Below, one piece after another: positions 1 to 9,870 of a stretch of 64,000 nucleotides of DNA. The translations under genes were made by a program, and so were the position numbers. The notes beneath the pieces were generated by a model. The model was given only the letters and a program-made list of their open reading frames with translations, did no database searches and was not told the DNA's origin. The DNA comes from Locusta migratoria (taxonomy: Eukaryota > Arthropoda > Insecta > Orthoptera > Acrididae). Each line of letters opens with the position of its first letter. The first letter of the stretch is position 1. The stretch covers positions 151,535,323 through 151,599,322 of the forward strand of contig CM048745.1 in NCBI GenBank assembly GCA_026315105.1, given 5' to 3'.

Positions 1-311
1 AGTCGTTTCAACGTTTAAAATTACAACACACAGTTGCATTGTGATAGCGGGAAAAACAAGGGCTTCCTGAACATACAGGGTGTTTCACTAAGTGTGTTTG
101 CCTCTGTAACTTATAAAATAATAGGTGACGGGAAATTTTAATGCGGTAGGTCAACACAAGAAATGTTACACTTTCTGTGGAGTTATGAACATAGTTTATT
201 GTATCATTTTCCAAAGAGTTACAGCACAAATATGTAATTTTTTAAATAGAACAATAGTTTTTTTTTCTATCGTGCATTGGATTCGTTGAAACGAGCTACG
301 TTTAAAGCAAT
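1..311. other. unassigned AT-rich DNA
   Basis: No coding region, tRNA-like box or terminal repeat is recognisable. The short open frames here lack known motifs. Confidence 0.5.
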
Positions 312-531
312 TTAAACTACATTCCTATCACAGTTTGGGAGCTACAACCCTTCTAAGTTTAGGGGGCGGAGGCTACGACAGCATAGCTGACTGGCTGGTG
401 GTCATGAGACAGTGGGCCGTGCCCCAGGGGATAGCCACTCGGCCAGTCAGCTACGCTATCGCAGCCTCCGCCCCCCCCCCCCCTTCAAGGGTTGTAGCTC
501 TCAAACTAACAGTGATAGGAATGTAGTTTAA
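312..531. mobile_element. palindromic mini-element flanked by TTAA
   Basis: The ends are ACTACATTCCTATCAC on the left and its exact reverse complement on the right. Pairing continues inward over roughly 95 bp with mismatches, through GAGCTACAACCCTT-like and CGGAGGCT-like segments, broken by a C-homopolymer near 470-484. TTAA sits immediately outside both ends (312-315 and 528-531), the duplication typical of piggyBac-type elements, although TTTAAA cannot be excluded. No transposase is present, so this is a non-autonomous foldback element. Confidence 0.65.
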
Positions 532-532
532 A

Positions 533-965
533 CTGATCCTGCCATTCCCCTGTAGGATGTTCTCTGTGGTTCGGCGGAAGTCCTCTCTTCTGTGGGAAGA
601 CACGTGGCTGGCAGTAAGAGGTAATAAGCTGCAGTCGGTGAAACCAACTGTTCGACCGTGGCGAACCTCCTGCCCAGTCACAAAGACGGCATGAAGTGGC
701 CCTGACGCGGCTCAGAATCGTGCACTGCCCATTAACACACAAGTGTTTATTTCATCTAGAAGATCTTCCTTTCTGTGATGTCTGTAGTCTGCACCTTCTG
801 TACGCCATATTTTAAATGAGTGCAACTTATACACTGCTGCGAGGGTAGACGTCAATCTTAGTGGTGATTTGCCCTCTGTTTCAGCTGATGACGAAGCGAG
901 TGTGAAAAAAGTTTTAAGATTTTCTGAAGCGTCTGCGCTTTTAGGATAGAGGTATTAGTTTGATG
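533..965 (+). mobile_element. 5'-truncated I-like LINE tail
   Basis: This stretch aligns by eye, in the same coding direction, with the reverse complement of 4815-5200. Shared blocks include GTGGGAAGACACGT, GAAGTGGCCCTGAC, CCCATTAACACACA and GTGTGAAAAAAGT. It corresponds to the C-terminal end and 3' part of a LINE that in the other copy carries RNase H and a CCHC-like knuckle. The copy abuts the palindromic mini-element on its left and holds frameshifts. Confidence 0.65.
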
Positions 966-1473
966 TAGAGTGGCTGGCTGACTTCTTTATTTGTGTGGTC
1001 ATCCAGCCGTAACCATTTGTTCTTTCTACTACCTAGCCCCTTTATTTATTACTAGCTTACACACGCGGCTTCGCTCGCGTGTTGGTTAAGATAGATGAAG
1101 TGCGAAACGTCAAATCGATTTTTATAAAGAGATGTATTTAAAGATATTTCTTTTTTACTGGTTTTTTATTTATTCTTATATTTCCTTATTTGTATGCTTA
1201 TCCTTACAGAGAAAGAGCTGCACACATTGTAGCACGTATAGACCAAAGATATGGTCTGTGGCATCACGTTTCGCAGTATGTAAACTCCTTGCTATAGAGT
1301 CGCAAACGTCATCGCTGGCCTTCAGTCCGATTTTTTTTTATGAATTGACCATATCTTCCACCCCCTTATAGCTATCGGCATGGAACTGCTATGGTGTACA
1401 ACGGGAGACTTCGGACAACAATTACACACAGACCATTCGTTTGCGTTCTGTAGATTTCGCTGCAGAGCGAAAT

Positions 1474-1476
<3 letters not shown>

Positions 1477-1522
<46 letters not shown>
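1477..1522. repeat. (AC)n microsatellite
   Basis: Uninterrupted dinucleotide run inside the H2 Helitron. The same internal position is AC/GT-rich in the other H2 copies (25856-25866, 44961-44999). Confidence 0.95.
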
Positions 1523-1525
<3 letters not shown>

Positions 1526-1816
1526 TAGAATTTTATATACACCGATAACTTTCCATCCCAATACACTCCACCCTTTTATCATTATCAACCTTCAAGCAAC
1601 AATGCAACCAATAAAAGCATTTTCAAAGAGTTAATATAATTTTCAAATAAAGTTCCGCATTTCGCGTTATATTCTTCAAATTACTAAATATCTATCAGAT
1701 CGCTATAAAACCGTGCCCAAAACCTTCCTCAGGTATAAATTAGTAACTGTACAAATATTTAAGTCTCTGCGTCTTGTCGCTTGGACGTGATAAGCATACA
1801 CCGAACAGACATTCAC

Positions 1817-1819
<3 letters not shown>

Positions 1820-1871
<52 letters not shown>
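1820..1871. repeat. (AT)n microsatellite
   Basis: Pure AT run at the point where H2 copies repeat their 5' terminal sequence. The short TATATA tract there has expanded in this copy. Confidence 0.95.
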
Positions 1872-1875
<4 letters not shown>

Positions 1876-1906
1876 CACGCCTAAAACCTTCCCCGGACAT
1901 TAGTAA

Positions 1907-2428
1907 GGTAAGGTAAAGCAGTCAACAATCCGAAGATTCCTTTGAACACCACAGTGCTTCACGATGCATGGTCCTGTTTGGAGGTGGTATGCCGTTGCCT
2001 TCCTCCGACCTTCGAACTGACTTACCCAGCCAGTTATAGGGGGACCTAAAGTTTAACGTGGGTTCCGAACCACGGTGCTATTCGGTATTTTTCACATGAG
2101 CAATACTGCCAGAGGTGTTCAAATGTTCAAATGTTTGTAGAACTTATGGGACTTAACTACGGGGTCATCAGTCCCTAAGCTTACAAACTACTTATGATCT
2201 AGCTAAGTCTAAGGACGGCACAAATATCCATGCCCGAGGGGGGATTCGAACCCCCGACCATAGTGGCCGTGCAGACCGTGACTGGAGCGCCTCAGTCTCC
2301 TCGGCCACCGCGACCACTGCCAGAGGTGAAAGAAGTGGAAAGTGACAGATAAAAATCCTAGGATCTGGCGGGGATCGAACCCGTGACATTTGGATTTGTA
2401 GTCTGGCACTGTACCACTGTGTAACTGA
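1907..2428 (-). mobile_element. tRNA-derived SINE, family B, interrupted
   Basis: The tRNA-like head lies at the right and reads on the minus strand. It has an A-box-like GTGGTA.AGTGCCAG and a B-box GGTTCGATCCCCGCC. An 11-bp duplication, GACATTAGTAA, flanks it (1896-1906, 2429-2439). That sequence belongs to the host Helitron, proving insertion into it. The body starts GGTAAGGTAAAGCAGTCAAC and is shared with 18554-19085 and 49566-49868. SINE A interrupts it at 2118-2315. Confidence 0.85.
2118..2315 (-). mobile_element. tRNA-derived SINE, family A
   Basis: On the minus strand the head reads CGCGGTGGCCGAGGAGACTG and the B-box is GGGGGTTCGAATCCCCCCTC. The tail carries the GGGACTGATGACCCCGTAGT block typical of this family. 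A 13-bp duplication ACTGCCAGAGGTG (2105-2117, 2316-2328) consists of family B sequence, so this is the youngest of three nested insertions. Confidence 0.93.
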
Positions 2429-2515
2429 GACATTAGTAACTGTACAAATTTTTAGCTTGTGGTTCAGACGTGATATACGTACACCGAACAGACATTGACA
2501 TTTATAGATATAGAT

Positions 2516-3165
2516 TTTGGAAGTACAGTTGAACTACTGGAGTGTGTGGGTAAGTTGCAGCAGCGCCTCGGAGCGCGTCCTGCGTCACCAACGAAAGTGG
2601 TTTCGCGACAGTAGTTGGCGGCCCTGGTCAGTAAGTTCGGGTCAGTGATGAGATGTGGAGTAGGCAGCCAACGCGGAAAAGGTGGAAAGCTGGCGGTTCG
2701 GCAACTGGAGCGGCCGTCCGTCAGGAGTTAGCCGGCCGGACGCGCCGTATGGGGCCGCGCGGAGAAAACGGCGGGCAGGCGCCGCGGTGGCGGGCGCTCG
2801 CGTTGCGACACACGCCCAAGATTCGCTGGCCGGCGCGAGGGCGAGGGCGAGGGGCGAGGAGTGAGGGGGTCCGCTGCGTAGAAGCCAGTCACTCAGGCCG
2901 GGGGGGGGGGGAGGTGCAGCAAGTACTGGCGGAGGGCGGGTACCGCCACCTGGCAAGGAGAACCGGACAGCGAGCAAAGAGGAGGCCGAGAAGAGGAGGA
3001 GGAGAAAAGTGTGGCACGCAGGGCGACTGGCGGAGCGCTAGCTGTCGCCGTGGTACTGACCATCTCGCCTGTCACACACTCGATCTCGCCACACGTCACA
3101 CGTTACAGTAATGCATTTCACTTACAGCGTGGGTGTATCAGCAGGAATAGGAAATTGAGCGTCTG
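2516..3165. other. CpG-rich unassigned region
   Basis: GC and CpG content jumps sharply relative to both flanks from about 2560 to 3080. Overlapping open frames on both strands (for example 2653-3111 plus) are arginine-, glycine- and proline-rich low-complexity products of base composition and match no domain I know. It could be a promoter-proximal exon or an LTR-type piece. Nothing in the sequence decides between these. Confidence 0.4.
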
Positions 3166-3230
3166 GTCTTCAAACCAGAGGCTGATTTGATGCAGGTGGT
3201 GGTGGTGGTGGTGGTGGTGGTGGTGGTGGT
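3166..3230 (-). repeat. RTE 3'-end scrap with (ACC)n tail
   Basis: On the minus strand the bases before the trinucleotide run resemble the last codons and tail of the RTE-like family (TGCATCAAATCAG, then GAAGACCA), but the order is shuffled relative to intact copies. The GGT run spans 3195-3230. A similar ACC expansion follows the RTE tail at 27825. Confidence 0.4.
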
Positions 3231-3482
3231 ATTAAGGGCGTAACGACATTGAGGTTTTTAGCACCCAGATGAGGACAGTGAGACCAGTGTCAAACAAGAT
3301 AAATGGAGAATGACATAAACTAGGTAAAAAAATCCGTTATATCACGGTCGCCAGGCGAGGACTAGGTAGTAGAACGACAGAACAAATGGGCACGGCTGGT
3401 ACAAGCTTCCTAGGGTTTTATTTGCGGACGGAGAAGTTAGTACTCCTTCCTCCCACAAGTCCCCTAAAACCTCCACATCCTT

Positions 3483-3579
3483 TAAATGTTCAATATTTGT
3501 AAATCTATCCGACCAAACTGCGTAATCGTCAGTCCGTAGCTTACAAACTACTTAAACCTAGATAAACTAACCTAAGGAC

Positions 3580-3631
<52 letters not shown>

Positions 3632-3654
3632 CCCCAGGGAGGACTCCACCGCGG
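3483..3654 (-). mobile_element. tRNA-derived SINE, family C, internally deleted
   Basis: A 13-bp duplication CCTCCACATCCTT flanks it (3470-3482, 3655-3667). The tail reads TTTGTAAATCTATCCGACC, the AC microsatellite occupies 3580-3629, and the element ends ACTCCACCGCGG. Compared with 49913-50145, most of the tRNA body is missing. The left breakpoint GGACTC and the right breakpoint TACTCC share ACTC, suggesting a microhomology deletion or template switch. Confidence 0.85.
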
Positions 3655-3667
3655 CCTCCACATCCTT

Positions 3668-4800
3668 GCGGATGTTGTTGCATAGCACTGTGCGTTTGTA
3701 CCGCCCTACAGGACGCACGATGTGCCTTAGTTGCTGTCCAAGTCTTTATGGAAATTAAATTTATAAGGGGCAGCCTTCAGTCGCAAAGTACGAAAGTAAG
3801 CGTAACCAGGTTTCAATGCCGCTATGGGCACCTTCTTCAGACTAAGATGAATATGTTAAAACTAAATGTCAAAATTTAAAATACAAAAAATATATCTCAC
3901 ATAATCAGTCATAGATAAAAAGTAAATAGTTGTAGACAGGCGGAGCAGTCACTAGGTGCTGCAATGTCTTCGCTGCCAACGTCGACAGATAGAGTTCTGA
4001 CTAACCTGTTGTCTTCTATAGTTGTGTCCCCAGCTCAGAAGACGACACACAGGTCGTTGGGTCTTCTACAGCATACAAGTGAGGCTAAAATAAGTTCTGT
4101 ATGATGGAAGCATAAGAAACGACTCGCGAGATTTTTAATTGTCAGGGATGCCATTTATTACGTCTATATTCAGAATAATAAAATATGAACAACCTATGCT
4201 GCCCGCAGTTCATGTTGAGACCTCGACTGTTTTCACAATTACACAAAACTTTACTCATTACCGGCGCGGTTCGGCGCCTATATTGGTCAACTTGAGACAA
4301 ACTGCGGCGCGTTGCGAGAGGGCACCTGACGCTCTATTTAACGCCAAAACATGGCAGTCGCGCGCCTTCTGCAAAATCGATCTTCTCTTGTTACAGTAAG
4401 AGAAGACACCTTAGACTTTTTAAACTGTCAAAACCTAGCCTGTCCTTGAGATCACAAATTCTCAGCTCTGAATAAGTAATATTTAGTATATAATAAACAC
4501 AACTAATTTCAAAAGAAATCACGTGATATGAAATGCAGCAGCCAATGCGAGGAGAGTACCAGTAACATAGGCGGGCTTTCCCATGGGAACCAGCACCTAC
4601 TGTGCCATATGCTACTGCTCCCCACCCTACATTTCAACATATGCTGCACTTCTATCTTTCTACAGCATTTAACGTACGATGTTAGCCAAGAAACGGCCAG
4701 CGGCCAGAAATATGAAGTGGCCATAGGCCAGGAATATCACACTGGCTGACCACTCTGCATCAAACTAAAACCTCCAACCTAAAAGCTTAGACCAGAGGGC
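3668..4800. other. unassigned DNA with a Penelope-type stem-loop relic
   Basis: At 3805-3842, minus strand, CTGAAGA and GAAA bracket a loop-forming segment (GGTGCCC...GGCATT), like the motif found in the other palindromic elements of this window. The remainder shows no recognisable gene. The ORFs at 4139-4399 (plus) and 4509-4724 (minus) match nothing I know. Confidence 0.4.
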
Positions 4801-5289
4801 AGACGCTTCACAAAATCTTAACACTTTTTTCACACTCGCCTCATCGGATCACCACTAAGACTGGCGTCTACCCTCGCAGCACTGTGTAAGATGCACTCAT
4901 TTAAAATGTGGCGTAGAGTAAGTTGCACGCTACAGGCATCACAGAAAGGGGGAAATTCTTGAAGAAGTAAAACGTTGTGTGTTAATGGGCACTGCCCGAT
5001 TCTCAGCAGTGTCAGGGCCACTTCGTGCCGCCTTTGTGACTGACAGAATGTTCGTCACAGTCGGACTGCTGGTTTCACCGACCGCAACTTATTACCTGTC
5101 ACTACCAGCGACGTGTCTTCCCACAACTGAGAGCACTTCTGCCGAACCGCAGAGGACATCCTGCAGGGGAACGGCAGATTTCATTACGTTGTGGTCGCTG
5201 CAGGCAGCCTTTGCAGCCCGATCAGCAACTTCATTTCCCCGAATTTCCACATGCCCAGGCACCCCGCAGAATGCATTAGGCGCATTCAG

Positions 5290-5488
5290 GAGCGATGGGG
5301 GGGGGGGGCAAAGAATAGGTCCCCCCACCCCCCACAGCAGCTTTGTGAGACTTTTGTTTGATTGGGCGTGGCGTAAAAAGGGGTGGCCGGTACTAGAGTC
5401 TTCCTACTGAGCCAGAGTTTAGCTGACGATGAGAATTGTTTCACCCCCCACCCGACCCCCCAGCAGGCCGTCCTGGATCCGCCCCTGG
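5290..5488. mobile_element. small insertion inside the RNase H region
   Basis: This segment interrupts the RNase H reading and begins and ends with G-rich and C-rich tracts. The right end, GTCCTGGATCCGCCCCTG, resembles termini of hAT-type mini-elements. I could not find a clean target duplication, so the class is uncertain. Confidence 0.4.
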
Positions 5489-6470
5489 CAGAATAACTTG
5501 ACACCTGCTTGCCTCGCCGCTGGAGGGAGTACAGTTGGTCCTGTAAGAGCTGTGGAGTCTTCTCATCGGAGTACAGTCTATGCAATGATTTCAGTGCGCG
5601 AAATGAATCGGAGCAGATAATGAACCGTGTGCTCCGAACAAGCCGCATTTCCTCCGGTGCCTTCATAATGCCGCGAAGCTCTGTTGTCAAGACAGAAAAG
5701 ACTGTTGGGAGACGAATTCTGATAACATGGCCAGGAAACACTATGAAACTGCCGAGGGAGTCCCCCAGCTTTGAACCATCGGCGTGGACAACCGTAAAAT
5801 CGTGATACCTATCTAAATTTAAAAAAAATTCAGATCGATATGTAAAATGAGGAGTGCAACCTTTCTTAAGGAGTCAAGGAGGAAATTTGCTCCGACCCTG
5901 ATGTAATACATTAAAATCACGTACACCCATTTGTGAGAGAAAATCCTTCATTCAAATCCCAAAAGGTCTTGTTGCCCTTTGCCGAGTACGAAACAACCCT
6001 GCCGTGGAACGTCGAGCTATGCTTGCGGTATGCAGGTGAGTGTGGCGTTGACAACGTTTTGTACCCGTGACGCCCCAGGACAAGTTGTCGCCTAATGGAC
6101 AGTGGCGGCTCAGCACAGAGGCTCCGAATGGGGCTGGTTCTAAGGGCGACAGCAGCCAGCCGAATCCCTTCGTCGTCACCACGCCTAGCTTCTTCAAATA
6201 AGAGGGCCTGGCAGATCCATAAACCGTGCATCCGTAATCAAGGCGAGATCGCACGAAAGCCCGATAAAAATCTAAGGAGATAGGTTCTATCTGCACCGCA
6301 CGAATTGTGACTAATCGTAAGACATTTTTAAAAGAGGTCCTTGAAGTGTGGCAACCATGTGAGTTTCGAGTAAAAAATCAGGCCCAGAAACCTCAGTTTC
6401 TTTAAAATGAAGAACAGTGTCCCTCATCCTCAGTTCAGGTAAGTTTAAAATGCAACGGGAAGGGTTAAAA

Positions 6471-6475
<5 letters not shown>

Positions 6476-6511
<36 letters not shown>
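6476..6511. repeat. (AC)n microsatellite
   Basis: Dinucleotide run within the decayed LINE. It causes the valine-cysteine repeat in the minus-strand frame. Confidence 0.95.
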
Positions 6512-6513
<2 letters not shown>

Positions 6514-6554
6514 CTCGGTGAAAAATTTGATTTAGATCTCCACACGGTTCTATC

Positions 6555-6950
6555 CCGTGCAACCATATTCGTCTCCGATTAACAAGGGACATCAATTTGA
6601 TCCTGAGTACTGTATTCGGTCTCCCTCTGCGGGTTTTACCCCACACACTTCCTTCCAATGCTAAATTATAGATTTTTTTTATGTCTACGATGTATCGTAC
6701 CAACTAGCCCTTTCTTTTAGTCATATTAAGCCAGAAATTTCTTTTCTTACAAAATTCTTTTCATTACATCCCGATTACTTAAGCGATCTAGCCACCTAAT
6801 CTTCAGCATTCCTCTGTAGCACCACATTTCAAAAGCTTCTATCCTCTTTTTGTCTGAACCATTTATCCTCCATGTTTCACTTTCGTACAAAGCAACACTC
6901 CACATGCATGCCTTCAGAAAACACTTCCTAATGCTTGAAGTGTACACAAC
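6555..6950 (-). mobile_element. RTE-like LINE fragment (3' part of ORF)
   Basis: The minus strand encodes CFLKACMWSVALYESETW, then KRIEAFEMWCYRGMLKIRWL and, after frameshifts, LALEGSVWGKTRRGRP. These match the same region of the intact ORF at 35689-38748 (SVALYGSETW, IEAFEIWCYRRMLKIRWVD, EGSVWGKNRRGRP). The copy is 5'-truncated and diverged, much older than the intact element. Its 3' side runs into the I-like fragment. Confidence 0.8.
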
Positions 6951-8080
6951 AAACGAATTGTAATAAAATGCTATGCCACACGTGTCCAATTTGTATTGAG
7001 TACAGAGAGACACTTTTTAGTATCTAACAAAGAACTCAAATCAAAGGCAATTGAAGGCATTAAAATTCTTTTTCGAACGTTTTAACACCAATGCACTTTC
7101 GACTATATCTTCTGACGTTGTCTTTGCTTTCTTTTATGAGAGGTGCACTATTCGTATTCCGAACAATCAAACCGACTTTTGTGTTTACGTTTTGTTTGTA
7201 GACTTCGTCTTTTAACTAGCCCCCACACGCAAAAATTCCAAAGGGATAATGTTCGGGTACCTCTGTGTCGAAGAAACGAGCCCATATCTAACGATCTATC
7301 TTTCGGGAAATATTAGGTTTAGATGATGTATAAACTGGCGAATAAAAATATGCAGAAACCGCAATTCTTAAACTCAAAGGGATCTTTTCCAATACTGGTG
7401 AAAGTGTAGATTAAGGGATCCTATAAGACGAAGCCGTAACAACAGGACTAATGAAATAATTATATGCCCAACCACAACACACATTTAAACAGAACCTTTT
7501 TGGCCATGTGTCGCCACAATTACATATGGGTTTTCTTCGAACCTGTCATAAATGTGCTGCTCTCGTCATCAATGATACTTAAAAACATACGAATCACTGC
7601 GGAGACTTCAACGCACGTACAGGAGAGAAACCGTTCTTCTCTGCGCCTGAGCAACCACTTGACCACAGAATAAGTAACTTGGGCAGGTATACTTCAAGAA
7701 ATAGTATTTTTACCTAAAGATCGGTGCTCAAAAACGCACTTGCTCAGATGTAACATCGTGTTTCTTCATGAAGTCTGAAGGTATGGTTTTACGTCAACGG
7801 AAACTATGTGCGAAGTACAATCTTTCCATAATACCGTTAGACTTGAGAGAAAGCAATTATTTCACTTACCGGTTTCAACGATATAAATCACAATATTCGG
7901 ATTCTTAACCCTTTCAATCCAACATTAAATTTTAAGTTTTCTAAAATTAAAGTCATAAGTTTTTTTCTGTGTGAATACAATGCACTAACACCCATTTTTA
8001 ATATTTTTGATCGGACATTTGTATTTTCATGTCATTTTGTCATGCACAACAACATTTGTTCATATTCACGGAATGTATGA
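6951..8080. other. unassigned AT-rich DNA
   Basis: No coding motif, tRNA-like box or terminal repeat found. The ORF at 7464-7673 has no recognisable features. Confidence 0.5.
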
Positions 8081-8082
8081 CA

Positions 8083-8200
8083 TTAACTGCGGATGGGTAA
8101 AGTTGAAAATGTGTACCTAGCCGGGATTAGAACCTAGATCTCCTGCTAGCTAGGCAATTGCGCTGACCCTTAAGACTACTGGGGAAATAGCAATCTCCAC
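8083..8200 (-). mobile_element. tRNA-derived repeat, family E
   Basis: On the minus strand a tRNA-like stretch (AATTGCCTAGCTAGCAGGAG) is followed by TCTAATCCCGGCTAGGTACAC. This is a decayed form of the CCCGGGTTCAAATCCCGG box seen at 52205-52290. Bases outside it (ATTCACGGAATGTATGAC) also resemble the flank of that copy. Confidence 0.6.
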
Positions 8201-8289
8201 ACCTGCATGTACTACTCAAGCATGCCTCCCGTCAGAAACAAATTCTGAACTCTAACCTGCCCACTATAACTTGTCACCTAGTTTTATTT

Positions 8290-8775
8290 CTATCGCTTCC
8301 TTGATAATACAGTTCCAGTAGCCGGAAGCGCATGCCAGAATTTCCGTTTTGTTGTATTTCATAGGGTGACCTGTGTCAAGTCAGTGTTCGGCCACAGCAG
8401 GTTTGTTTGGCTGTTGTAAACGTGTGTGACGTTTATGCTCAATACAACGGTCCTCAACAGTCCTAATATTTGACCAACATATGGCATGCCACAGCTACAT
8501 GGGATATAGTAGGCGCTACAGTCACGGTCTGCACGGCGACTACGGACGGGGGTTCGAATCCCCCCCTCGGGCATGGATATTTGTGCCGTCCTTAGAATTA
8601 GCTAGTTCATAAGTAGTTTGTAAGTTTAGGGACTGATGACCCCGTAGTTAAGTCACATAAGCTGTACAAACATATCAACATTTGGATATAGTACACACCC
8701 GCCTTGCGCAAACCGAAATCATCCTTAACGGATCCCAAAGGTGCCTTGTAAAATAAAATTCGTGTTTCGTCCACG
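8290..8775 (-). mobile_element. Penelope-like GIY-YIG fragment split by a SINE
   Basis: On the minus strand, upstream of the SINE, the frame reads LGSVKDDFGLRKAGV. After skipping the SINE it continues YYIPCSCGMPYVGQI. Together this is the start of the GIY-YIG endonuclease of Penelope-like elements (the G-x-Y...YIG pair and the CxC pair are recognisable). The remainder (about 8290-8450) contains frameshifts. In PLEs this domain follows the RT and nicks target DNA, but no RT is present here. SINE A at 8512-8683 interrupts it with its own 10-bp duplication. Confidence 0.8.
8512..8683 (+). mobile_element. SINE family A, 5'-truncated
   Basis: Starts inside the tRNA head at GGCGCTACAGTCACGG and carries the B-box GGGGGTTCGAATCCCCCCCT and the GGGACTGATGACCCCGTAGT tail. 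The duplication GGATATAGTA (8502-8511, 8684-8693) comes from the Penelope-like sequence. The missing head shows that it integrated already truncated. Confidence 0.9.
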
Positions 8776-8814
8776 TTCTAAAATTAAGGCACCGTTGGGA
8801 TCCGTTAAGGTTGA

Positions 8815-9345
8815 TCTCGTTATTGGCAGAACGCTTCGAAATTGCAACGCAACAGCTCCACCAAAGAGACTGCCTACATCACACTTGTGCGTCCTCTCCT
8901 GAGTAGTGTTGCCCATTGTGGGGCCCTCACCAGGTGGGACTGACGGAAGATATTGAGAAGGTTCACAGAAGGGTAGCTCGTTTTGTTTTATCGCGTTACC
9001 GGGGGGGGGGGGGGGGAGCGTCACGAAAATGTTGCCCGAATTGGGGTGCAAATCATTAAAAGAAAGACGTTATACCTTGCGGCGTGATCTGTTTGCGAAG
9101 TTTCAATCACCGACTTTTACTTCTGAATGTGAAAATATTTTGCTAACATCCACCTACTTAGGGAGACATGAGCATCCCAATAAAATAAGAGAAATTAGAT
9201 CGAAAACTGAACGATTTAGGTGTTCTTTCTTACCGCGCGCTATTAGAGAATGGAACGGTACAGAAAAGTTATGAAAGTGGTTAATGAACACTCTGCCAGG
9301 CACTTAAATGTAATTTGTAGAGTATCTATGTAGATGTAGATTTGT
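8815..9345 (+). mobile_element. CR1/Jockey-like LINE 3' end
   Basis: Begins with a decayed form of the IGRTL...TTYKETAYTTLVRS segment (compare 33935-34020), then LKERRYTLRRDLFAKFQ, HPNKIREIRSKTERFRC and REWNGTEKL ahead of the stop at 9274. The 3' tail is CTCTGCCAGGCACTTAAATG followed by TATGTAGATGTAGAT. Shared with 27298-27626, 33481-34450, 48125-49068 and 61035-61305. A run of 16 G (9001-9016) breaks the frame. Confidence 0.8.
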
Positions 9346-9349
9346 CTAG

Positions 9350-9870
9350 ACCATCTACCATCTTTAACTCTAATAATATGACCAGTACACCGCCATTTTA
9401 GTGTGGTCACCCTTTCCATAACGTCGGTGACTTTTGTTGTCCGTCTTATATCGACTGCTCTCTTCCTGCCTTTTTTCGTGTAACCCTGCATTGATTTTTC
9501 CATTCCTCTTTGGACTACTGACAGTTTCGTAACAATGAACTCAAAGTCCATGTTTGACAGCCATAAGTTATTACTGGCAGTATACATCGATCAAAAATTG
9601 TTTTCTTCGGCTCAACCGACATCTTAGATTTCAAAATTAAAGAAGGTCTCCGTTAAGATTGCCACCCAATTTAATTCGTCGTAATATTTCTGGCTTTAGA
9701 TGTCATTTCATATTTCTCAGTTGACCCAGATAGACATATTCTGCGACTCTTTGCAGTTGTGTACTTCCAACCGATTTATTTCCCTCAGGTGTCCACTCAC
9801 TGATCATGATCTTGGTCTTACGAATGCTCATTTTTAGTCCAACTTCAGAGCATACTAATGCAAGTTCGTT
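9350..9870 (-). mobile_element. second RTE-like LINE family, C-terminal part
   Basis: On the minus strand: EVGLKMSIRKTKIMISEW, then VAEYVYLGQ (about 9730), then KVTDVMERVTTLKWRCTGHI and VKDGRWSRQI (about 9360-9450). The order K-T-K...YLG...LKW.GH....D.RW is the connection region after the RT fingers-palm in RTE-type ORFs. Residues differ throughout from the 35689-38748 family, so this is a separate family. Frames are broken. Confidence 0.75.

Larger units (their letters stand above)
1052..2514 (-). mobile_element. Helitron (family H2), interrupted
   Basis: Read on the minus strand, the element starts with TC (2514-2513) and ends with CTAG (1055-1052). Just before the end is a GC-rich hairpin, ACACGCGAGCG...CGCGTGT-like, as expected for Helitron 3' termini. 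The flanking bases are A and T, the A|T target of Helitrons. It shares its body with 25421-26519 and 44309-45439. It has no Rep/helicase ORF, so it is non-autonomous. An AC microsatellite and an AT tract lie inside, and a SINE insertion splits it at 1907-2428. Confidence 0.75.
4815..6545 (-). mobile_element. I-like non-LTR retrotransposon, C-terminal part, disabled
   Basis: Read on the minus strand, the fragments occur in the order expected for the end of a LINE ORF2 with RNase H. First comes LPELRMRDTVLHFKE near 6420. Next is FYRAFVRSRLDYGCTVYGSA near 6250, a reverse-transcriptase C-terminal segment. Then comes an RNase H core: SDSFRALKSLHRLYS near 5590 and VPGHVEIRGNEVADRAAKAA near 5230. 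A cysteine-rich CDACSVQLTLRHILNEC near 4930 ends it. RNase H after RT is typical of the I, Loa and R1-type groups and absent from RTE and CR1. Frames change repeatedly. A foreign GC-rich piece (about 5290-5488) splits RNase H, an AC run (6476-6511) splits the upstream part, and a piece before FYRAF is deleted. It is a pseudogene copy. Confidence 0.75.

Noticed and set aside
1322..1900. Valine-cysteine, threonine-histidine or tyrosine-isoleucine repeat proteins
   Set aside because: They are translations of AC and AT microsatellites. Similar cases at 42139-42614, 44855-45109 and 49970-50224.
2653..3111. 152-codon arginine-rich protein
   Set aside because: Open on both strands because of GC bias, with no domain. 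More likely composition than coding.
5290..5488. hAT mini-element with 8-bp duplication
   Set aside because: The right tip is suggestive, but I could not find a matching duplication, so it is listed only as an insertion of uncertain class.
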